Below, in pieces: positions 45,012-56,441 of a stretch of 64,000 bases of DNA (position 1 is its first letter; every line of letters starts with the position of its first letter). The DNA comes from Monodelphis domestica (taxonomy: Eukaryota > Chordata > Mammalia > Didelphimorphia > Didelphidae). The notes beneath the pieces were generated by a model. It worked only from the letters and a program-made list of their open reading frames with translations, did no database searches and had not been told where the DNA came from. Where the stretch lies: the NCBI RefSeq assembly GCF_027887165.1, contig NC_077229.1, positions 372,100,343-372,164,342 on the forward strand, read 5' to 3'. The translations under genes were made by a program, and so were the position numbers.

Positions 45012-48000
45012 ATGCTAGGAAATACACAGCTAGTAATCATAACTCTGAATGTGAATGGGTAAACTCACCCATAAAATCCAAGTGAATAGCAGAGTGGATT
45101 AGAATCCAAAACGCTATTCCCTATGCTGTCTACAAGAAACACACATGAGGAAGGTAGACACAAATAGGGTCAAAGTAAGAGGATGGAGCCAAATCTATTG
45201 GGCATCAACTGATAAAAAGAAGGCAGGAGTTGCAATCATGATATCTGACAAAGCCAAAGTAAAAATAAATCTAGTCAAAAGAGATAGGGAAGGTAATTAC
45301 ATCCTGATAAAAGGCAGTATAGACAATGAGGAAATATCAGTACTCAACATGCATGCACCAAATGGCATAGCATCCAAATTGCTAAAGGAGAAACTAGTGG
45401 AGCTCAAGGATGAAATAGAACAACTATACAAGAGGGAGACCTGAACCTTCCTCTATGAGAATGAGATAAATCAAACCAAACAATAAACAAGAAAGAGGTA
45501 AGAGTAGTGAATGAAATCTTAGAAAAATTAGAGTTAGTAGATATGTGGAGAAAAATAAATAGGGACAAAAAGGAATACACTTTCTTTTCAGCAGCACATG
45601 ATACATTCAAAAGGATCAATCATGTATTAGGGCATAACATTTCAAACAAGTGCAAAAGAACAGAAATAATAAATGCAACCTTTTCAGATCACAATGCAGT
45701 GAAAATAATAATTAATAAGGGTAAATGGAGAGGCAATCAAAAATTAATTGGAAATTAAACAATACAATTTTCCAAAATTGGTTAAAGAACAAATCATAGA
45801 AACAATTAATAACTTCATAGAAGAAAATTACAATGATGAGACATCCTTTCAAAATCTATGGGATGCAGCCAAAGCAGTATTCAGGGGGAAATTCATATCC
45901 TTGAGTTCATATATATTAACAAATTTGGGAGGGCAGAAGTCAATGAATTGGGCATGCAAATTAAAAAACTAGAAAGTGAACAAATTAAAAATCCTCAAAT
46001 GAAGACTAAATTAGAGATCCTAAAAAATCAAAGGAAAAATTTAAAAAATTGAGGAAGTCAAAGAGATATTGAATAAAAAAGACTAGAAGCAGATAATTTG
46101 AAAAAATAAATGAAATACAAAGGTACTTGTCAATCTAATTTAAAAAAGGAAAGAAGAAAACCAAATCGACAGTATCCAAGATGTAAAGGGAGACCTCACC
46201 TCTGATGAAGAGGAAATTAAGGCAATCATTAAAAATTATTATGCTTAATTAAATGGCAATAAATATGGCAATCTAGGTGATGTGGATGAATATCTACAAA
46301 AACATAAATTCCCTAGACTAAAAGAGGAAGAAATAGACTACCTAAATAACCCCATATCAGAAAAAGAAATTGAACAAGCCATCAAAGAACTCCCTAAGAA
46401 AAAATTCCCAGGTCCAGATGGACTCACAAATGAATTCTATCAAACATTCAAAGAACAACTAATCCCAATATTATACATACTATTTGACAGAATAAGCAAA
46501 GAAGGAGTTATACCAAATTCCTTTTATGACACAAATATAATACTGATCCCAAAGCCAGGCAGGTTAAAAACAGAGAAAGAAAACTATAGACCAATCTCCT
46601 TAATGAATATAGATGGAAAAATCTTAAATAGGATACTAGCAAAAATACTCCAACAAGTGATCATGAGGGTTATTCACTATAACCAGGTAGGATTCATATG
46701 AGGAATGCAAGGAAGTTTCAATATTAGGAAAAACCATCCACATAATTGACCATATTAACAAGCAAACTGACAAAAATCACATGATTATCTCAATAGATGC
46801 AGAAAAAGCCTTTGAGAAAATGCAAAACTAATTCCTATTGAAAACATTAGAAAGTATAGGAATATAAAGGTCTTTCCTAAAAATAATAAACAGTATATAT
46901 CTAAAACCATCAGCAAACATCATCTGCAATGGGAACAAACTAGAAGCCTTCCCAATAAGATCAGGAGTGAAACAAGGATGCCCATTATCACCTCTATCAT
47001 TTAACATTGTACTGGAAACACTAGCTTTAGCAATTAGAAAAGAAAAAGAAATTGAAGGTATTAAAATAGGCAATGAGGAGACCAAGCTATCACTCTTTGC
47101 AGATGATATGGTGGTCTACTTAAAGAACACCAGAGAATCAACCAAAAAGCTGTGTGAAAATAATCAACAACTTTAGCAAAGTCACAGTATACAAAATAAA
47201 CCCACATGAGTCATCAGCATTTCTATATATCTCCAACACATCTCAGCAGCAAAAATTAGAAAGAGAAATTCTATTTTGAATCACCCTAGACAATATAAAA
47301 TACTTAGGAATCTATCTCCCAAGACAAACACAGGAACTATATGAACACAACTACAAAAAACTCTCCACACAATTAAAAATAGATCTAAACAATTGGAAAA
47401 ACATAGACTGGTCATGGGTAGGACGAGCTAACATAATAAAAATGACAATCCTACCCAAATTAATTTACTCATTTAGTGCAATACCCATTGAACTAACAAA
47501 GAAACATTTTTACTCAACTAGTAAACACCATAACAAAGTTCATTTGGATTAACAAAAGATCGAGGATATCCAGGGAAATCATGAAAAAAAAAATTGAAGG
47601 AAGGAGACTTTGCAGTCCCAGATCTCAAACTATACTATAAAGCAGTGGTCATCAAAACAATTTGGTACTGGCTAAAAGACAGAAATGAGGATCAGTAGAA
47701 TAGACTTGGGATAAATGACCTCAGCAAGACAGTCTATGATAAGCACAAAAATCCCAGTTTTGGGGACCAAAACCAACTATTTGATAAAAACTTCTGGGAA
47801 AATCAGAAGACACTATGGGAGAGATTAGGTTTGGGTAATGTAAAAATGGAGATTTGAACCCTAGACTTCAATCCCCAGAAGTCCTTGGCACTTCCCAGAA
47901 TGCCCTATAATCTCACCTGAGATCCCCGCCTGAGCCGAGAACAAAATTTGTATTTAAACTGACTCTCCGCCTACTTTGGGTCTCTCTGCCTCCTCTTCTA

Positions 48001-48784
48001 AGCACACACATCTCTCAAGATGTAGAGTAAGTGAAATTGAATGGGCTCATCAGCCCTAGAAATGTGGCTTATTGATTTGTATCTTTGATTTCTAATAATC
48101 TTTAATAAACCGCTAAAAATATAACACTTTTAGTAGAAAAACTAATTTAACTGTTACAATCAACATCTCACCACCTACACCAAAATAAACTCAGAATGGG
48201 TAAATGACTTGAATATAAAGAAGGAAACTATAAGCAAATTAGATGAACACGGAATAGTATACATGTCAGATTTTTGGGAAAGGAAAGACTTTAAAACCAA
48301 GCAAGAGCACTACAAAATTTAAAGTCAATAATTTTGATTACATCAAATTAAAATGGTTTTGTGCAAACAAAACCATTGCAACCAAAATTAGAAGGGAACA
48401 ACAAATTGGGAAACAATCTTCATAACAAAAACCTCTGATTACTCAAATTAATAAAGACTGTCAGCCCTTTGATCCAGCCATAGCACTGCTGGGTTTGTAT
48501 CCCCAAAGAGATAATAAGGAAAAAGACTTGTACAAGAATATTCATAGCTGTGCTCTTTATGGTGGCAAAAAATTGGAAAATGAGGGAATGTCCTTCAAGT
48601 GGGGAATGGCTGAACAAATTGTGGTATATGTTGGTGATAGAATAACTATTGTGCTCAAAGGAATAATAAAGTAGAGGAATTATATGGGAACTGGAACAAC
48701 CTCCAGGAAGTGATGCATAGTGAGAGGAGCAGAACCAGAACATTATACACAGAGACTGATACACTGTTGTACAATCGAAGGTAA
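45012..48784 (+). pseudogene. L1 ORF2 (endonuclease/reverse transcriptase), broken
   Basis: ORF2p nicks the target and copies L1 RNA. The start (45,012) reads MLGNTQLVIITLNVNG, the first conserved block of the AP-type endonuclease, ending at a TAA. Endonuclease pieces continue at 45,145-45,444 (AGVAIMISDKAKV, LNMHAPNG). Reverse transcriptase pieces: 46,282-46,701 ([38 protein letters not shown]) and 46,967-47,176 ([19 protein letters not shown] and the catalytic FADD at 47,096-47,107). A solo LTR sits at 47,839-48,158. The C-terminal region resumes at about 48,455, but the cysteine-rich block (GCGKIGTLMHCWWSC in the 6.9 kb copy) and roughly 350-400 bp before it are deleted. ORF2 ends at TAA 48,782-48,784. 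At least ten breaks; inactive. Confidence 0.9.
47839..48158 (+). mobile_element. Short solo LTR inserted in the L1
   Basis: About 320 bp with TGTAAAAATGG...CTGTTACA ends (TGTAA/TTACA inverted termini). Contains a TATA-like 'GTATTTAAACTG' at about 47,951 and an AATAAA signal at about 48,105 ('CTTTAATAAACCGC'). L1 ORF2 sequence resumes right after it ('ATCAACATCTCACC'). The target duplication is not clear, perhaps decayed. Family unknown; its 3' end resembles that of 57,965-58,359. Fossil. Confidence 0.75.
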
Positions 48785-49151
48785 TGGACTTCTCCATTAG
48801 TGGCAATGCAATGATCCTGAACAACTTGGAGGGATCTACGAGAAAGAACACTATCCACATTCAGAGGAAAAACTGTGGGAGTAGAAACACAGAAGAAAAA
48901 CAATTGCTTGAATACATGGGTCGAAAGGATATGGTTGGGGATGTAGACTCTAAATGATCATCCTAGTGCAAACATCAACATGGAAATAGGTTCTGATCAA
49001 GGACACAAGTAATACCCAATGAAATTGTGCATCGGCTGTGGGAAGAGTGGGGGGAAGGTGATGGAGGGAAATAATGTAACTCTTGTAACCAAGGAATAAT
49101 GTTCTAAATTGACTAAATAAATTATTTTTTTTTAAAAAAGAAGTATTAGAG

Positions 49152-51475
49152 AATGAAATCAATGATGTCTGATTTCAAAAGCTTCTTTGATTTTATTTGC
49201 AACAAGGCTATTTTTGTAAATGATTATACATTGTACAAAACTTAGATGAAAACTTTTTACCTTAAAGCCAAGTGTTTAAAGAAATATGTAGCCATCTATC
49301 TGAAGAAAAGCAATGCTTGAATTTCGGATTCTAAATGTGTCTTTATCTCTTCTTAAAAGACACAAAATGAAAAGAAAGAAGAGTGAGCTCACTGAAAGAC
49401 TTCTTCCACTCTTCTTTGCCGCTGAGAAATTCTTGCATGTATTATGATTTACTAAATTTTAACTGTTCCCATAAAGAACACTGTCATATATAGAAACTAT
49501 TTCCATTATTGTGGAGATTATTATTTTGTACCCTCCAAAATCATTTTTAAATGAAATATTTCCCAAAAATCATTGCTGCATGTTATATGGCCTAAATTAG
49601 ATTCTTGAGTGTAGCTTGGAATACTATATCAGTTTGAAATAAATTCCTAATGAACCATGCACAACCATTGTTTACACAAACATAAGATGAACCCAATTTG
49701 CTGTTTCTTGAAAGAACATGTATTTTTTCCCCTTCAACTATAAAAAATTATCCTTTTACCAGTATGCAGGTACTACCTCTTGCTTTTAATTTTCTAAATA
49801 TAAATGAGGGAAGGTAGATGGCAAAACAGATTCATTTTCCTGAATTCCAATCTGGGATCCAGAAGAGTTTGCCAAAACTAAAAAATGAATCAACAAATTT
49901 AAGTAACTTTAGTGATCCTGAAATTTTTTGATTGTTCTTTTTTTCCTCTAGTAGCAGCTTAAATTTATGCAACAGTCTAAAGGAACCAAAATAAAACAAG
50001 AGAAAGACTTGTGAATGGAAGGGACAGGGTTAAGAGACAGTATTCATAGAAAAAAGCAGAGGGTTACTAGGCAGAGGGGAAAAAGAAAATATCCAATTTC
50101 ATTGCCATTTCTTGGAAGACAATATAAAAATGTAATCAGCCAGAGATTAGCAGAACCTCTTATCTTTTCATAGCCACTGCAATAGCTAAGGGGCAAGGAG
50201 CAGAGAGTTGGCAAGAACATCAGCCAAAAGGTTGTCTGGAGGGTGGATGTGTATATGCTTTCACTTTGATAAGGATCTCTTCCCTAATCAATGTTGTTAT
50301 GCTCCAGCAGGTCCAGTCTTCCCCCTGCCTGGCAAAGGGACTGGCATGAAAATCTCTGGAAACTCCCACTCACTCATAGCACCAGACAACTTTGCCTTGG
50401 AGTCTGATTCCATTTCAGGGCATCTGGTGCTGAGTTGATTTGGGAGAATGGCAGGAGTGGGGAGGCAAGTGGATCATAATTCATTCTGAACCAGTTTATA
50501 GTTTAAAAGACCCTAGGAGAATAGATTGTCTTTAATTCTATCCCACTGGTTCTCTTTTCTTCCTTCACACAACTGCTGCATGGCCCCAGAACCAGCTGAC
50601 ATTCACAGATTCCCAAGAGTCCACTCAGCAGCACTACCATCTTGGTCTACAGTTCTGTACTGATACCAGAATCTGAGAGCACTAAAGAAGAACAGGTCCT
50701 TTTAGGGGTTAACTGACTCATACCCCAGTGACACATACAGATCAATTCTATTTCATCTTGGAAGTAGAATTTAGACCGAAACATTAAGATTTATCCTATC
50801 ACTTTTTATGTCTCATAAAACCAAAACTCTGGACTACTCCCACTATCTGCCTCTGCTACGCCTACCTACCTGCTGCTAAACAGAGCTAAAGAGACTCACA
50901 GTGGAAATGAATGATCCCCTCCAAATCCATGTTATTTTATCATACCTGGGCCCTTACTGAAACAAAACAATCCCTTAACTCTTCCTTGATTGATTCTCTA
51001 TTCCACTCCCCACAAAAACTGTGCCAAAACATCTATCCTTAAGCTTATTGTGCCTTTCTTCTTTCATCCTCTTAACTGAAGACCTTTTTTCCCCCTTTTT
51101 TCCTTGAGAAAATAGAGGATTTTGTTGTGAACTCCCAATTTTTCCTCCAATATCAGTCCACTTTCAAAGTCAAAAATTTTTGAAATGCCACAAAAACATA
51201 AGCCCCATATCAAGTTATTTTACAAAGTAAATTACACATAAATACATACATATATAAAATATATAATATGTATATATAATATATAAACTCACGTGTAGCT
51301 TCTGAACATCCTTATTTCTATAGATAATACATTCTCTTTCCAAAGACCCAGGATTCAACTTTATAGTTATCATCAAATCCTCTTATTTTATTCCACATGT
51401 CAAAGTGGTTACCAGATATCTTTTTTATGTCCACAAGTTTATATATAAATATATATATATATAAACTGTAATTCA
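49152..51475. other. Repeat-poor stretch, one short duplicated segment
   Basis: No gene. About 2.3 kb with no LINE, SINE or LTR words, apart from a 78-bp segment at 50,103-50,180 that recurs at 51,819-51,896. A 76-codon plus-strand open stretch (50,208-50,438) has no start context or motif. AT-rich microsatellites at about 51,236-51,290 and 51,441-51,465. Confidence 0.45.
50103..50180 (+). repeat. 78-bp dispersed segment, copy 1
   Basis: Begins TGCCATTTCTTGGAAGAC and ends TTTTCATAGCCACTGC. Copy 2 (51,819-51,896) has the same length with about ten substitutions and no gaps. Not a family I know. Confidence 0.8.
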
Positions 51476-51479
51476 CACA

Positions 51480-52130
51480 GCCATCATCCTGGCTTAAGTC
51501 CTCATCACCTCTTACTTGTACAATTTCTACAGTTTCTTGACTGATCTCTTCACCTCATCTTCCCTATCCTTGAGATAGCTGCCAAAGTGATTTTCTTAAA
51601 GCAAAGCTTGGACCATGTCACTGAATCACTCAGTAAACTCCAATGACTTCCTATTCCTTCTAAGATAAATATAAACTACTTTTTTCTGGCATTTTAAAAT
51701 CATTTCATAATATGATCCTATTTTACTTGTCCAGTTTCATACATTACTCCTTTTCCTGCATCCTTCAGTAAGCTAAACTGACCTTCTTGCTATTCCTCAC
51801 ACATAGCATTGTGTTTGATGCCATTTCTTGGAAAACAGTGTAAAAATGTAATCAGCCAGAAATTGGAAGAACCTTTTGTCTTTTCATAACCACTGGCTCC
51901 ATATATTTGAGCTGATTGATGGTCCTCCATGGCTATAATACACTCCCTTCTCTCCACCTCTTCAAATTCCTAGTTTCCAAGAGAATTTTGATGAAGCATA
52001 TTCTTCTACACTGAAGATCTTCCTGATACACCCCATCTCCTAGTGCTTTCCCTGATAAAATTATCTTGGATGATGATGATGATGATGATAATGCATATTT
52101 ACATATTCTGTGCAAAAGGAGTTTGGGAAC
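51480..52130 (+). mobile_element. LINE L2 3' end, plus strand, with an extra segment inside
   Basis: 'CAGCCATCATCCTGGCTTAAGTCCTCATCACCTC', 'GCCAAAGTGATTTTCTTAAAGCAAAG', 'GACCATGTCACTGAATCACTC', 'ACTCCAATGACTTCCTATT' and 'ACATTACTCC...CTGCATCC' follow the L2 3' UTR order. A 78-bp segment (51,819-51,896) interrupts it, after which L2-type words resume ('ACACTCCCTTCTCTCCACCTC', 'AGATCTTCCTGATACACCCC'). Ends near a (GAT)n at about 52,071-52,088. Confidence 0.7.
51819..51896 (+). repeat. 78-bp dispersed segment, copy 2, inside L2
   Basis: Same segment as 50,103-50,180, here embedded in an L2 3' end and replacing or adding to L2 sequence. See copy 1. Confidence 0.8.
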
Positions 52131-52188
52131 TGACTAACATTCTGAGATGTGTACCTTATAGAGACAAGCACTGAATAAAGCTGGGGAT

Positions 52189-53172
52189 TGTAAACCTCAA
52201 AATTTCTTAGACTTATAAATGTTGGAAATTTCACCATTGGGAAATTTCATAGTTGAAAAATTTCCTATTGATAGTGGGTCTTGGCTATTGGAATGTGAAC
52301 CCCATTGGCATAAGAGTTTCCCCCTCCTCCCTTCTTAAGATTACTTTAGGACAGAAACCTTTTGCTGAACAATGGAAAAGACTTTGACCTATGCTTAAGC
52401 ATAGAACAGGAATTTCTTTGAGTCATGATTGATTTTGGAATTGATACAATGGAGATACTTGGAATCAATCTCCACCCTACTCAGTCCTAACAGGATTGAG
52501 GAAGGACTGCAGCATAGATCTAAATTTAATTATTCCAATCTCTACCCTACTCAGGTTAACAGGATTTAGGAAGGGCTGTAGCAAAGGATCAAAGATTTAA
52601 TTATTTGAAAATATGACCTTCAACAGACATGTGCAAAGCCAGAGACCTCTGGGTGGTCCTGGGTTAAGCTAGAGCCTCCATTGGCACAGGGAAATTGATG
52701 GACAGGTGATTGGTAGATGTGAGAACTGAGGGGAGGGAACTTGAATGGTTTCCTTAAGGATAGGGGGGTCTGAAGATGGGGGGGGGGGTTAGGAGTTTGT
52801 CGGAGTGGTTGCGGTGTGCTCTAAGAAGCTTGCTCTGAAGGAAGCTAAAGGTGGGGGCTCTGAGACTGTTTCTCCATTTTGGTCACGTGAGTAATAGGGA
52901 CTGATCTCCTTTCTTTGCCCCAGCTACCTAAGGGCTTGGGCCTTTTGGCCTAGCCTAAACAGAAGGGGTATTTAAGTCCTATTCCCTTCTCTCCCCTTTC
53001 TCTCTACCTCTATCTCTCTATCTCTAATTCCTTTCTTCCTCCTGTTTGTAATTAAAACTCCATAAAAGGTTGACGGCTGACTTGAGTTTTCATTTAGGAA
53101 TTACATAGCTGAATTCCTTGGCGACCTTAAATTAATATATATCAGTCTTTTAAAAGTTATTTCCTTGTCACA
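52189..53172 (+). mobile_element. Solo LTR (LTR-A family, long form), plus strand
   Basis: 984 bp with TGTAAACC...TTGTCACA ends, flanked by GGAT (52,185-52,188 and 53,173-53,176). Its 3' third ('TAATTAAAACTCCATAAAAG', 'GCTGACTTGAGTTTTC', 'CCTTGGCGACC') is the sense version of the conserved block in the minus-strand copies at 28.5, 35.9, 37.6 and 62.3 kb. The U3 region carries a roughly 70-bp direct duplication (52,465-52,534 and 52,535-52,604). No interior; fossil. Confidence 0.85.
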
Positions 53173-53200
53173 GGATTCTAATAGGAGGTGAGAAAGAAAG

Positions 53201-54038
53201 TGTAATAGAGGTTTCAAACCCAATAACTGGAGTTACAGTCTGGGAAATTGCTGGAGCCTCAGTCACAAAAGGGGAGGGGCCCCAGGAGAGATTCTGAAAT
53301 CTTAAGAGAGCAGGAGATTCTGTGGAGAGGCAGTTAGTTAGCTCTCTCGATTCTGAGATAGCCTGCAGAAAAGGTCTGGTCAAGACTTGCTCCTGAGAAA
53401 AGACGTAAATCTTTCTCCTGGTGACTGGACATCTTTCCCCCTAGGCCACCAATTCCTAACTGAAGTGGCCAGCTAGAGAAGACATAAAGCAATTGATAAG
53501 CTCACCTCACAGTTCCTGGTGCCCTGGATCAGAACTGTGTCCAGTGGAGTCAAGATCAAGGCTATCCAAGCCTGAATTTCTCAGGGGCCCAAGGCTGCCA
53601 AGGCCTGGGTTCCCCAACTTGAGGAGGGAGGAAGGGATAGCTAGAATAGGGACATTATTTTTAACCCTTTACTCACAAACCCCTCCTGCAGCCATTTCCT
53701 TGTTTTATCCCCAATTGATCAGTTAGAATAAAAGTTGTTGTCTTTCCCAACTGATTATAATGTGAGTGGGGAAATAGTTACAGCTTGAGGGGGAGAGTAA
53801 CTTCTCTCTCTCTGAGGAGGGAAGCTCTCTATATATCACAGTATTAGAGAGAAGTCAAGAGGCAGTTCAGGTGAGCAGCCATAGCTGAGGGGAGGCTGAA
53901 GAGGGGAACTACAGACTCACTTCCCCTCTTCTCTCCCTTGGCCAAGTTAAACAGCAGCTGTCTCTCCTAGACCCTACCTTGAGAGGAGAGGTCTCCATTC
54001 TTTCTCTTTTTACCACCAGACTAACTTTCTCTATTACA
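53201..54038 (+). mobile_element. Solo LTR (LTR-C), plus strand
   Basis: 838 bp with a 10-bp perfect terminal inverted repeat (TGTAATAGAG ... CTCTATTACA), flanked by AAAG (53,197-53,200 and 54,039-54,042). An AATAAA signal at about 53,728 ('TTAGAATAAAAGTTGTTG') is followed by a U5-like pyrimidine-rich region. Overall layout resembles LTR-B but I see no long shared block. Its 5' duplication begins only 20 bp after the end of the LTR-A copy to its left. Confidence 0.85.
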
Positions 54039-54129
54039 AAAGGCCCATCAGGCCTGGGCAACAACCCAAAGCCAGAGAGAGAAAACAGTGTCATATATAA
54101 AGAATAACATGCCGTGAGATCATCTTGAA

Positions 54130-54340
54130 GCATAGACTATATGATTGGTGAGGATGTTGTGTAAGTCTGGAAATATAAGTCAGAGCCAGGGCTTTAAATG
54201 TCACATGAAGATGTTTATATTATATCTTGGCTGTTAGAAAGAACCACTGAAGCTTCCTGAGTAGAAGACCATACCTGTGCTTTAAGTCAGTTGTGTATAG
54301 ATTAAGTTAGAAAGGAAAAGATCCTGAGGCAGGATAATCC
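54130..54340 (-). mobile_element. L2 scrap, minus strand
   Basis: 'GAACCACTGAAGCTTCCTGAGTAGAAGACCATACCTG' parallels the 14,665-14,720 region of another minus-strand L2. Confidence 0.5.
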
Positions 54341-54349
54341 GTTATAAAC

Positions 54350-54540
54350 CTATTGCAGAAGGTAGAGTAAAGATGGCAGAATAGTAGAGAGAAATAAAAT
54401 GAAAGCTTCCTGCTCAAAATGCACCAAATAGATATAGAAAATTCAGAGTCCACATTCTATTAATGAGCAAAAACAAACTATCAACTATAAAACTATAAAA
54501 TGGGGTAAATAAATTCAACAGAATATTTTAGGCAGTCTCA
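54350..54540 (+). mobile_element. L1 5'-end fragment, plus strand
   Basis: 'GTAGAGTAAAGATGGCAGAATAGTAG' is the typical start of a marsupial L1 5' UTR (compare 'GTCAGAGTCAAGATGGCAGC' at 42.55 kb), followed by 'AAAGCTTCCTGCTC' and 'CTATTAATGAGCAAAAACAAAC'. Only the 5' end is here, the reverse of the usual L1 truncation. Confidence 0.5.
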
Positions 54541-54559
54541 TATTGAGGATTTGACTCCA

Positions 54560-56425
54560 AGTGTTTGGTGATCCTTATTCTCTTTCTATGTCACTTAAAG
54601 CTTCCAAACTTCTGACAAAGGACAGAATTTCTCTTAACATCTTCAAACTCTCTCTTTTGTGGTTGTTGTGACACTGATGCCTTTCTCCCATTTTTTAGGG
54701 AACCCTTCATTATCCCTCATTACCTAGAGATAAGAAGTTGGGTCTAAAACTCTGGTGATTTTTTTTTTCTTAAAGGGTCAACCTATTTGGTAACAAAAAC
54801 ACAAATATTGGATCATCTAAGCTTATCAAGACATTCATCCACAAATCATTAAAAGATTCTCTTGTGGAAAAGAGATTAAGCTTTTCTGAGAACTATAAGC
54901 AAAGAGCAGAAACTATAAAGAAGTAGGATGGAAAAAAGGAAAAAAGGTGGGGGGTGGAGTGGGGTGTAACTTCCTAGACAAAAGTATCCAAAAGCAGAAT
55001 GGCCTTTTTTTAGATGTGGATATCTCCTAAACTCTTACAGTCTCTTTCAGCGAAAAACCTAGATGACAAATTTGTTGGGTTTATCATAGGACCGATTCTT
55101 AGTAAGATAGAGGTTAAAGATAATAACATGACGATCCTTTAAAACCCTGAGATTCTGTGATAATCTAACATTTTGGAGACAAAGACTTAAAGTGTATCTT
55201 ATGGAATTTATCTGTCAATCTTTGGACTTGGGTGGTTTTTAATGCCATTTTCTCCATTATTATCAGTGTCAGCAATTTTAACAATTATAATGTAATGCTC
55301 CAATGTATATTTTATAAACATGTAAAATAGTCTCAGAATTTAAGCTGAAAATATCTAATGTGTTATTAGTTTTGAGGGATTTACGTATAAATTAAAACCA
55401 AAATACAATGAAAATGAGATGCTTAAACATGTCTTTATAGGACTATTACTTCTACAAATATATAGCAAATGTTTATTGTTATAAAGTCAAAGTTATCTGA
55501 GGCAGAGTTGAATTGGTTCCTTGGCTAAGTTCTTCTGATAAATTCCAGCAAAAACTACAATGGCATACAGGAAATATGATTCCTCTGGATTCTCTCTGCT
55601 AGACATAAGTTCTTTCTTTCCGTATTTGTCCTGTACTTTTCCTGATCAGTTTCTACTAATACCAGTCAAATGTGTTACACAAGGACAAACTAGGAAGAAT
55701 GCCAAAATAAAGAATAAAGATTTTCAAAGTAATCTAATAGGTAGGGGGAAGGGAAAAGAAAAAAGGGAGAAAAAAAACAAGAACTAGCTGCAGTGTTCCT
55801 GGTTGGCAATTGGGGAGTCAGGTTTGGGAAAGGGGAGTAAACTTGGCAACATATTGGTAACTGTGAGACAGAGAGTGGGTGTAGACTAACCTTTTTCTTC
55901 ACTCAATGGGGTGCCCATAGAGCTGTCATGTGCTGGAATCCTATGCTGCTAAATGAAATGAACAGCCCACCCATAAAGGAGTCTGCTAACGCATCATTAT
56001 ATCTTATGTGCATAAGAATATTCTCTTACATGGCAATTTCACACATATTTGACCTCTCAACTGAATTATCTCTAATTCATTCTTTACAAAAGAAAAGCAC
56101 TCAGAACCCAGCTATCACAATGGAACCCTCCTCCAATATCTGGTAATTTTCATTAGTTATCCTCTAAAGATCTATATATTATCAAAGAAGGTAGCTAGAT
56201 ATCCTCATTCATGATAATTAATAGGCAAGGGGGAAATGATCTTTAATTTGTAAATATTCAATCCCTTTAAGAGTGGATAAACTTATTTAAATTGGTACTG
56301 AGTTTTTGTGGAACAAAGAACTAGAAACAAAAATTGTCCATTTATTGGGGAATAACTAAAAAGTGGTATATCATTGGATCATAGGTTTTGAACTAGAAGT
56401 TAGTGAATTCACACCCTACTTAGGG
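54560..56425. other. Unassigned non-coding DNA
   Basis: No gene. Open stretches of 70-75 codons (55,560-55,787; 55,928-56,146) have no motif or homologue that I recognise. Confidence 0.4.
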
Positions 56426-56441
56426 TGTGAACAAATGAGAG

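Larger units (their letters stand above)
42545..49138 (+). mobile_element. Nearly full-length L1 (marsupial type), plus strand, dead
   Basis: About 6.6 kb including a 320-bp LTR insertion. The 5' UTR starts 'GGAGTCAGAGTCAAGATGGCAGC' (about 42,552), then ORF1 (43,228-44,294), an inter-ORF region, ORF2 (45,012-48,784) and a 3' UTR with A-rich end. It is bounded by AGAAGTATTGGAG (42,532-42,544) and AGAAGTATTAGAG (49,139-49,151), a 13-bp target duplication with one mismatch, so the insertion was complete at the 5' end. Both reading frames are broken repeatedly. A poly(G) run (44,637-44,649) lies in the inter-ORF region. Confidence 0.95.

Noticed and set aside
52130-52188. A larger LTR starting before 52,189
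   Set aside because: The GGAT duplication at both sides fixes the LTR-A ends at 52,189 and 53,172.
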